From contig CM036255.1 in the NCBI GenBank assembly GCA_020698575.1, positions 1,483,501-1,547,500 of the forward strand: a stretch of 64,000 nt of DNA. Reading direction: 5' to 3'. Below, piece by piece: positions 58,101-64,000 of the stretch (position 1 is the stretch's first letter; each line of letters starts with the position of its first letter). The position numbers and the translations under genes were made by a program. This stretch comes from Bostrychus sinensis (taxonomy: Eukaryota > Chordata > Actinopteri > Gobiiformes > Eleotridae). The notes beneath the pieces are model-generated. The model had not been told where the DNA came from and made no database searches. It saw only the letters and a program-made list of their open reading frames with translations.

Positions 58101-61100
58101 ACTTGCCAGTTCCAGTTTGAATGTGCTGATAGAGTGTAGTCCAAAGGTTGGGATAAAGGCTCTGTCCTCAGTTACCTTTATGGTGAGATCCTCACTGCCC
58201 AGGGACACACGCACTTTGACTGGAGGTAACGTGGGGCTGGTCTCGTGGGTCTCCACCGTGGCCCTCATCGCATTCTGACAAACAAAGCACATTACATTAT
58301 ACATATACTGTATCATACAACATACATGTAGAGATTAGGGGTGTAACGATACAGTAACTATATCGATGTATCAATTTTTTTTCCTTACAATACAACTATA
58401 ACAATATGTATCACCTTGAATCGAATTGTATCATTTTCTAGGTAGTGTATATCAAGATACATGGAAAAAAATCAATAATATCAAAAATATCAATATTAGA
58501 AATTTGCATGTTAAAATAAAACCATCTTTTTGGATGTAATGTTTGTGTTTAATAAAATATTATATTCAGCTTTTCTTTGCTCTCTGTTTGCTGATATAAT
58601 CAACCCCAGCCATGGTGCTACATTTCAGATTAAACTTTTATGATTTTTGGCAATACATTGCTGTCTCAACTGTATCAACACGAAGGCGTTGAATCGTATG
58701 GATTCGTATCATTCCAAATTAGCCAATTATATTCTTGAATCGTATTCGAAACAATTCTAAGTGATACGTATCGTTGCAAAAACATATCATTATACCCCTA
58801 GTAGAGATCCTTTTGGGAGACTGTACCTTGAAGAGCTCGAACAGCATGTGGTAGAGGTGCGAGGGCACATATACAATGTGAAGAGGCTGTCCAGGGTTTT
58901 TGGCTGTGAATGAGACAACAACATTAGGGATGAGTTAAAGACACACTTCACTTCAGTGTGAATGAGTGACTGTTAACATGAGGAGTCAGTGTGCACTACA
59001 GTACAAGAAGCACTAACCCCTAATTCACACAATGAATTATGTTAGGTAGGTGTCCTTACGACCTCTGTAACAAAGACACCATTCAAGTCAATGCATGAGT
59101 TCACACCGGTTATGCTGCACTACATGTCCTTCACTTCAGCAAAATACGCAGTGAGCCTATTTTTGATGGATGTCACAGCCCTCTTGCATAAAGTTGAACA
59201 GATGGGATCGAGGTAGGCAGGCACAGGACAAGTGAAATGGATCTGGTATATTTGCAAATAAAAACAGAAGGTGCAGACTTTTAACCACACTGTTATTAAA
59301 ACATTACGTCATAACGAGGGTGAGGGGTTCACAAAAGAGCTCGGACACCATTAAAATGTGAGTACAAAGGAATTATTTAAATACTGTAGGTAGCAGTGCT
59401 CTCTTGTGAACCTGTGGTCTCCACAGCTGGCTGTGGTTGGATACATGCCACACATGCAACGGATTCAGTGTGAATGAGGCTTTACAGTTCAGCTTCTGCA
59501 CATGTGACTTGGCTATGGGTCTGAACATGCTGCATAACCCTCTTTACCTATTATAGAGCCAGAAGAAGTACTCATTTTAAAATGTCACTACTTAAGTTGA
59601 AGTAAAGTATTTAAACATGTATTACTGGAGTAAAAGTAAAAGTAATTATAGTTATAATATAAATTTGTGAAAAATAAAATTTTAGTTATTTACTTCTACT
59701 ACTACCACTGTTACTATTACTACTACTACTGCTGCTGCTGCTGTACAATTAGGGCTGCTCCTATTACTGCAGCTGACTACTTTGGTTAAATTTTATAACA
59801 CAGCACATTATTAAACAGCAACATAAAATATATACAATAATCAGTTATTAATTACAATACAGTATAATGCTGATTAGCTTATTTTTTACTTATGCAGGAT
59901 CAATTATTAAAACTGCTACTAATCAAGGCAAATGTTACATCTTTTAAAAAAAAAGCCTTTAGGACCTTAGTGGCAGAGTGGGTAGCAGGCTTGCCTCACA
60001 AGCAGAAGGTCCCCAGCTTGCGTATGTAGTAATAGGAAAAAGTAGTATTGGCAGTATAGTAAAAATGAATACAATGAGTACAGAAATAAGATGAGAACAG
60101 AAATTTTTTGCACTGCACAAAAACTACTTTCAAAAGCAAATTACTCTACATTCTGTTTTTACTGAAGTTATAAATTGGTTTACTACTTTTACTTCTACTT
60201 GATTAATTGAAAGTATTTTTACTTGAGCACATACTCTGAGTTCATCTTCCGCCTCTGCTGATATTAATCTTTTTATACTTGGCTCCTAATTGCCATAATT
60301 GTATACCCTGTGTACCCTGTGTTTCCTCTGTTAGACAGTATGTCTGGAGGAATGTCTGGTGCTTTTGCTGGGCTCACCGTTGACTTGTGTGATCTCCATT
60401 TCAGGAGAGGTCAGGTAGTACTGCTCACACAGCATCTTCGACGTCTCAAAGGCATCTGAAAAACAAGAGAAGGGTAAATCTTAAAGCATAAATACTGTAA
60501 TCTCTACATCACACTAAGACAAAACACCCCTCAGTGCAGACCACATGTGTTAGGACAGTTACCTTGTATTACCTCTACGACATCACAGGTGGGGTCGATG
60601 CTGCCAATATGTTTGGGATGTGCTGGGTTGACACTGCCGTTGAAAATAAGAGCTAAAAACAAAACAACAAATGAGGATTTACAATATGCCAAGTCTGAAG
60701 TATCAGTATACAGAGTTACATCAGAGATATATTTTTATAATGGGTTAACCTGACGGCTATAAAGAAGTGAAGTGGGTCTGGAACCCCTCATATTGTTACC
60801 TTTTTCATCCAAAATCGACAAATGTTTATCAAAAATGTGACTGGACTTTATGTGATGTTCTGTTTCTCAGATACAGTTTTTTTATTGCACTGTTCCTAAA
60901 GCTGTTCTGCTATAACAGCAGTAACAGCAGCTGTTCTGTTCTTCCAATTACAGTCAGAGGTAGTTTAATCTGTGTCCACCAACCATTTCTGTATAGAGTA
61001 AAACAGTAATCTGAGGGCTTAATGCCATATTAGTGGGTTATGATAAACCCATGCCCTATACTCATGTCACTGGAAAAGTTTAAACATGTTTTTTGGAGAA

Positions 61101-62809
61101 TTATTACATCCTGTCCACTACAGTTAATGATACTACAATATGGAGGTTCTGACACAGAAACCTAACTAAATGTTTGTGCAGGTACTGGAAGTACTGATCT
61201 GTATTACTCCATGTACTGGTCTGTAGTATTCCATGTACTGGTCTGTAGTACTAACTGGTCTGTGGTCCTGACTGTACTGGTCTGTAATACTGAGAGTACT
61301 GGTCTGTAGTACTGACTGTAGTGGTGTAGTACTGTCAGTATTTGTGTACAGTACTGACTGTGCTGGTGTAGTACTGACAGTATTTGTGTGCAGTACTGAC
61401 TGTGCTGGTTCATGAGCATGCGTGTGGAGATACGGCTCATGTAGAAGCGGTCCAGGAAGTACTGGACGTTTTGGTTGGTGACCGGGTCCACCCCAAAGGC
61501 CTCCTTGTACTCCAGCACGCCCTGGGCCATGGTGGGCACCACATTGTTGTGGCGGTTACGGATGTTTATGAGCAGGCTGGTGAAGCTGGACAGAGACAGA
61601 GGGGACAGTAATGATAATAATCCTCAGTATTTCTGTTTTTCACAGAGATACAATCATAAAAAGGATTCTGATGACAAAGGGTACTGTCATTCTCATTCAT
61701 TCTCACAAAAGCAGCAAACTGAAACCTAAACATTCAATGTGATGGCTAGTTGCGGTGCATATGACATGTGCAGTGGTACTTTATAACAGCACACAGATCT
61801 GGAGTCAGCTGCATTCCTTTATTCTTCCACTTATACCCATTATAAGTATGTGGGTGAACTAGAGCCTATCCCAGTGAACTATGGGCCTTAGGTGGGGTAC
61901 ACCCTGGACAGTGGCCAGTAAGTTGCAAAGACATGTAATGACAGACAACCATTCACTCTCACATTTACTCACTAGGGGCAATTTAGAGTCACCAGTTCTC
62001 CTAACACATGCATGTCTTTGGACAGTGGGAGGAAACTGGCATACTAAACTTGACATATGGGCGCCGCCCCCCTGTGCTGGCAACACTGCCGTGGACGTGT
62101 GTGCAAGGTAGAGAGAGATGTTGGATGTTTTATTGCTTTTAGCAATTATTTAATGAACTCTGCTATTGTAATTGTCTAGTGACTCAACCATGGCCCTATT
62201 TGGCATTTTTATGGTTGTGTTGTGTTGCAGTAATGTTGCAATGGTTTGTAGCAGAGTCTATTAATGTAGTGTCTATGTTGACTATTTTTCACTTGTGTGT
62301 AAAGCGTCCTTGGCAATTTAGTTTCCCCCCAGGGGATTAATAAAGTTATCCTGTCTAACTATCTATCTGGAGTACCCAGAGAGAACCCACGGTGCTCATT
62401 TAGTTCCTGGGAGAGACGCTAACCTCATGTGTGCCAGGATTTCCTCCTCCTTCATTTAGCGTGCATGCAAAGCTTTGATAAATCTGTCCCTTTTTAGCTT
62501 TTGAGAGGAAGTGATTCATTTCTACAATAAATACAAATAGTTGGTTAATTTCCCTTTTGCCAAAATGATCTGTGTCTGCACGATGAGTGGTGGCTGATAA
62601 TAAGGTTGTTGACAGTAAAATTATCTACCATAGTATTCCTCACCTTTACCAGGCTCCAAAAGTAGCTCTTTACTCATATCATTTCTAAACATTTTGTAAT
62701 CCATGTCATGCATGAACGAAGAGGAATAATAGCTTACTTTTTCAGGACATCTTTGTCATATGGATCTTCTTCTAAAAACTCCACAAGCTCCATCAGACTC
62801 TGTGAATAC
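48700..62809 (-). CDS. pdk4: Pyruvate dehydrogenase kinase 4, C-terminal part, 9 exons, 5' partial
   Basis: Complement of 62738-62809, 61401-61585, 60563-60652, 60378-60455, 58827-58903, 58176-58274, 56759-56872, 53970-54083 and 48700-48828: 318 residues of about 410; the first exons lie beyond 64000. Family knowledge: PDK4 is a mitochondrial matrix kinase that phosphorylates and switches off the pyruvate dehydrogenase complex, induced by fasting. Visible: regulatory-domain helix (RNRHNNVVPTMAQGV), DRFYMSRISTRMLMNQH, GHKL N box (HMLFELFKNAMRA), G1 box ([19 protein letters not shown]), G2 box ([16 protein letters not shown]) and C-terminal DDWCMPS. The insert VLMDNSRNAPL in the ATP lid and the short DPKKLGK tail resemble PDK4 more than PDK2. 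asb4 beside it agrees. asb4 and pdk4 converge. Confidence 0.93.
49236..50690 (-). mobile_element. L2-type LINE, 3' part with reverse transcriptase remnants
   Basis: Reading the - strand downward: LGPVLFTI (about 50610), ADDTQLY, the RT active site (50514-50534), NILKLNGSKSEILFFG, ILDSDFKFETQITKVV, ALVSACIDYCNSL, then after a short insertion near 50060-50145 LQLIQNTAARLLT and ASLHWLPVIFRIDFK, and a 3' end of the type agtgctatagaaataaagtt. Several stops and shifts; inactive. Confidence 0.8.
50697..51181 (+). repeat. Interspersed repeat with TTGAA tail, fourth copy
   Basis: Nearly full copy ending gggctatacaaataaaact-gaattgaattg; the opening ctgtctggatgaggcccctg unit is duplicated (50718 and 50770). 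Confidence 0.65.
51182..51400 (+). repeat. Interspersed repeat fragment (host family of the Harbinger-like insertions)
   Basis: Shares caattcac/ccagttcat and 'gtgaaagccagag' phrases with copies at 2425-2496, 32018-32100, 45845-45965, 53768-53895 and 61806-62065. The best copies contain ggtacaccctggacagtgg. Confidence 0.45.
52207..52550. mobile_element. hAT-like MITE (GCAGCCCTA ends)
   Basis: Starts TAAGGATGCACAATAT and ends AATCGTGCAGCCCTA; flanks atttgcgc and atttgaac agree at six of eight bases. Interior rich in ATCG/CGAT-type motifs. Confidence 0.65.
52990..53590 (-). mobile_element. LINE reverse transcriptase C-terminal fragment
   Basis: Frames on the - strand read GIWLDSSLSFETHIHTLL, then LDYGDVVYRSAS-like codons, LTHWYLFIYKTLIGKTPTYL and VPKARTSFGHLSFQFYGASD-WNQLQQSLK. 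These are in the order of the post-YADD region of a fish non-LTR retrotransposon, a clade different from the copy at 49236-50690. Confidence 0.75.
53768..53895 (+). repeat. Interspersed repeat, uninterrupted target version
   Basis: cctatcctagtaactatggg, then ggcgggtacaccctggacag and tggccagttagtcacaggg. This is the same sequence that is split by the Harbinger-like element at 2497-3041. Confidence 0.6.
53970..54083 (-). CDS. pdk4: pdk4 exon (G2 box)
   Basis: Encodes [20 protein letters not shown] to TSAVIYLK, holding the GXGXG glycine loop. The acceptor is gtttccag and the donor AAG|GTGTGT. 38 codons. Confidence 0.95.
54235..54400 (+). repeat. Short repeat, possibly SINE-derived
   Basis: cgctcccaccagtgcacact, gcccttgggtaagacatttc and ccagggcagctgtggc match a common fish SINE body; the tRNA-like head is lost. 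54401-55535 has no recognised feature. Confidence 0.4.
55540..56635. repeat. Older interspersed repeat split by a fold-back element
   Basis: The left piece (55540-55608: ttacaagcttctcaaagcac) and right piece (56396-56635: ccttcactcctcag, ccacagctgccctggggc, acccaaggacacaac) belong to one family seen whole at 63235-63560 and starting again at 63898. Confidence 0.55.
55611..56393. mobile_element. Fold-back MITE with long inverted arms
   Basis: Arms of about 150 bp pair with high identity: aaaagcgtgaaatctggtac..gtttgcctgatttgccacgc at the left, its complement ending near 56393. Each arm carries ccaagatggc motifs. Non-coding. Confidence 0.75.
56759..56872 (-). CDS. pdk4: pdk4 exon (G1 box and ATP lid)
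   Basis: Encodes [20 protein letters not shown] to LMDNSRNAPL. The lid insert is typical of PDK4. The acceptor is tatttcag and the donor CTG|GTAAGA. 38 codons. Confidence 0.95.
57327..57365. repeat. Perfect 13-bp hairpin
   Basis: AGACTAGTTCTCT (57327-57339) and its complement (57353-57365) around a 13-nt loop. The flank ggcgggactac...aaccaatcagagga resembles sequence in reverse at 13400-13520, so this is part of a dispersed repeat. Confidence 0.6.
57730..57830 (-). repeat. Interspersed repeat with GAAACGCGTTGGAA motif
   Basis: On the - strand gaagacccagcacgggtcga, then aacgcgttggaatgtctcgc and acaataaaggac, a widespread vertebrate retroelement 3' motif. Confidence 0.5.
58010..58047 (+). repeat. 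19-bp tandem duplication
   Basis: GGCCACCATGCCCAACTTT occurs twice without spacing. Confidence 0.9.
58176..58274 (-). CDS. pdk4: pdk4 exon (N box end)
   Basis: Encodes NAMRATVETHETSPTLPPVK to GSEDLTIK; the leading Asn is the Mg-ATP ligand of the N box. The acceptor is gtttgtcag and the donor AAG|GTAACT. 33 codons, phase 0. Confidence 0.94.
58336..58800. mobile_element. hAT-like MITE with perfect 8-bp TSD, 18 nt from a pdk4 exon
   Basis: TAGGGGTGTAACGATAC at the left and CATTATACCCCTA at the right, flanked by exact GTAGAGAT at 58328-58335 and 58801-58808. It lies in the intron just downstream of the 58827-58903 exon of pdk4. Confidence 0.85.
58827..58903 (-). CDS. pdk4: pdk4 exon (N box start)
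   Basis: Encodes AKNPGQPLHIVYVPSHLYHM and LFELFK, the start of the GHKL N box with its catalytic Glu. The acceptor is attcacag and the donor AAG|GTACAG. A hAT-like insertion lies 18 nt into the downstream intron. Confidence 0.94.
59560..60257. mobile_element. hAT-like element (agaagtactc ends) with SINE piece
   Basis: CAGAAGAAGTACTC at the left, TCTTCCGCCTCTG at the right, with repeated aagtaaaagtaa motifs. A truncated tRNA-type SINE (tggcagagtgggtagcaggc) is inserted at about 59965-60025. Confidence 0.5.
60378..60455 (-). CDS. pdk4: pdk4 exon
   Basis: Encodes DAFETSKMLCEQYYLTSPEM to TQVN, closest to the PDK4 version (DAFECSRMLCDQYY). The acceptor is gttttttcag and the donor G|GTGAGC. Confidence 0.93.
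60563..60652 (-). CDS. pdk4: pdk4 exon
   Basis: Encodes LIFNGSVNPAHPKHIGSIDP to DVVEVIQ. The acceptor is gtttttag and the donor G|GTAACT. Confidence 0.92.
61190..61409. repeat. Minisatellite overlapping a pdk4 splice donor
   Basis: Imperfect tandem units (gtactggtctgtagtactga type) pass into a 42-bp period array. The sequence cagtactgactgtgctggt is identical at 61349-61367 and 61391-61409; the latter copy spans the exon 61401-61585 donor. A third, slightly changed copy is 42 bp further. Confidence 0.9.
61401..61585 (-). CDS. pdk4: pdk4 exon (regulatory domain)
   Basis: Encodes FTSLLINIRNRHNNVVPTM through FGVDPVTNQNVQYFLDRFY to MLMNQH. The acceptor is ctgtccag. The donor CACA|GTCAGT is inferred because the next exon then completes Thr (QHTLIF, as in PDK2). 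The same donor is repeated 42 and 84 nt into the intron. Confidence 0.93.
61806..62065 (+). repeat. Interspersed repeat, long copy
   Basis: gagcctatcccagtgaacta, ggtacaccctggacagtggc, caatttagagtcaccag, catgcatgtctttggacagt. Host family described at 51182. It is followed by a SINE-like end (ttaataaagttatcctgtc, 62337-62355). Confidence 0.6.
62738..62809 (-). CDS. pdk4: pdk4 exon (first visible)
   Basis: Encodes YSQSLMELVEFLEEDPYDKD and VLK. The acceptor is ttctgtag and the donor AA|GTAAGC. It corresponds to the QSLMDLVEF helix of PDKs. Upstream exons are outside the window. Confidence 0.92.
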
Positions 62810-63234
62810 CTACAGAACACATACCTACAGTTAGGACATACTGCTGGCTGCAGATAAAACCCTTGTTTACTTAGACAAGGGGCAATGAAGAATATTAGTG
62901 GCGGTCTGTGTGTGAGGAGCATGATTCTGAGAAAAAAGAGCCGACAGACAGCGACAGACCTATGACCTGTTTAAGGCTTTGGATATGAGCGTGTAGTCTG
63001 TCTTTAACAACACAAGGGTGCCCTTTCTCTTTTTACTTTGACTTTTCCTGTAAATTTCCAGGTGATACCAGTTTTTTTTAAAAGGTGATAATACAGGATA
63101 TGTAGCAGCAAGTTAGTGTTATTTGTTTGAGTGAATAAAGAAAAACACGTATGTGTTGTTTTTCTCATTTTTGCACTATCCATTCTGCCAACATGTCCTG
63201 TTTTTATATCAATTATGCCCCAGCTTTTATGAGA

Positions 63235-63560
63235 ATAATAATAATGCATCTGTTTTATACAGCGCTTTCCTAGACACTTGAAGTGGCTCTACAATCAGGC
63301 ATATTCTTCCTTCACTCCTCAGTCACACTGTGGTGGTGAGCTACTTCAGTAGCCACAGCTGCCAACAGACGGCAGACAGAGACATGGAAGTCATTCTGAC
63401 CACCAGCAAACACACGATCGCACTAACACATTCATACACACACTGGAGACAAGGTGAGTGAAGTGTCTTGCCCAAGGACAGAACAGCAGTATGCAAAGCT
63501 GGTAGTGGGGATTGATCCGCCAGCTTTCCTGTTATTGGGCAAACAGCCTTGGGTCTTTAG
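63235..63560 (+). repeat. Interspersed repeat, uninterrupted copy
   Basis: ataatgcatctgttttatac-agcgctttc, then ccttcactcctcagtcacac, gtgtcttgcccaaggacaga and gggattgatccgcc. The same family is split at 55540-56635 and restarts at 63898. No pdk4 exon was seen between 62810 and 64000. Confidence 0.6.
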
Positions 63561-64000
63561 TGAATAGCGCCTACTAAGGACAGCATTAACACCTTCACAG
63601 ATGTGTTAACATGTCCTGTTTTTGGGTAGTTAACATTTGGAAGTGTAACACTTTCTTTTGTCCTGTGGTGTGACACAACTTCTAAGTTGAATAGAAAGAA
63701 TATTAAATAATAATTTGAAATATAAATCAGTTTTATAAAAAAGTGTTAGGAAAGTTTTCTAAAAGCAATTCATAATTTTAGGTGCAACTTTGTTATTTCT
63801 ACATGTTTTAACAATGTCCTGTGGTGTGATTTTTTCTATCACAGGACGTTCACTACAATTTGGCCATTTGAATTACTTGTCATAAATAATAAAATGTCAT
63901 AAAATAATTATAATAATAATGCATCAGTCTTATATAGCGCTTTTATGGGACACTCAAAGATGCTTTACAATTGCAATATTCATTTACACTCACTGGTGGT

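Noticed and set aside
48700..62809. Assignment to pdk2 instead of pdk4
   Set aside because: Some segments look PDK2-like (LIFNGSVNPAHPKHIGSIDP), but the ATP-lid insert MDNSRNAPL, DAFETSKMLCEQYY, the short tail and the asb4 neighbourhood favour pdk4.
62810..64000. Upstream pdk4 exons
   Set aside because: Searched the - strand for the expected N-terminal segments; only repeats and A/T-rich intron seen.

Overview
The window is vertebrate, most likely ray-finned fish, nuclear DNA. Three multi-exon genes have short GT-AG exons and long introns packed with fish-type transposable elements (hAT, Tc1/mariner, PIF/Harbinger-like, L2-type LINEs, tRNA-derived SINEs, fold-back MITEs). In order they are the 3' half of ppp1r9a (neurabin-1, + strand, 14 exons, 3155-22572), a complete asb4 (ankyrin repeat and SOCS box protein 4, + strand, 6 exons, 27002-44934) and the 3' part of pdk4 (pyruvate dehydrogenase kinase 4, - strand, 9 exons, 62809-48700). 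This order matches human 7q21.3 (PPP1R9A - PON genes - ASB4 - PDK4), but no paraoxonase exon was seen in the 4.3 kb between ppp1r9a and asb4. Exon boundaries were placed by hand from GT/AG sites and reading phase; the phases chain without conflict in all three genes. Layout: 1-3154, intron with two hAT-like insertions and a Harbinger-like element; 3155-22572, ppp1r9a coding exons (acidic linker, coiled coil, variable Ser-rich linker with two microexons, SAM domain, basic tail); 22573-26872, 3' UTR or intergenic DNA with a hAT and a decayed Tc1 element; 26873-44934, asb4, whose introns hold LINE, hAT, Tc1 and Harbinger-like copies, an SGNH-hydrolase-like retroelement ORF and a broken nup54 retrocopy; 44935-48699, convergent intergenic DNA with a 736-bp fold-back element; 48700-64000, pdk4, with L2-type LINE fragments, two hAT insertions, a second fold-back element and a minisatellite that repeats a splice donor. 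The three genes are not an operon and have unrelated jobs: a neuronal actin/PP1 scaffold, a cullin-5 E3 substrate receptor and a mitochondrial kinase. The most unusual observations are the in-frame, 42-nt-spaced repetition of a pdk4 splice donor, a hAT-like family carrying a degenerate 12-bp GGTTTAG satellite, a Harbinger-like insertion whose empty target is represented by another repeat copy in the same window, and the composite island in asb4 intron 4.
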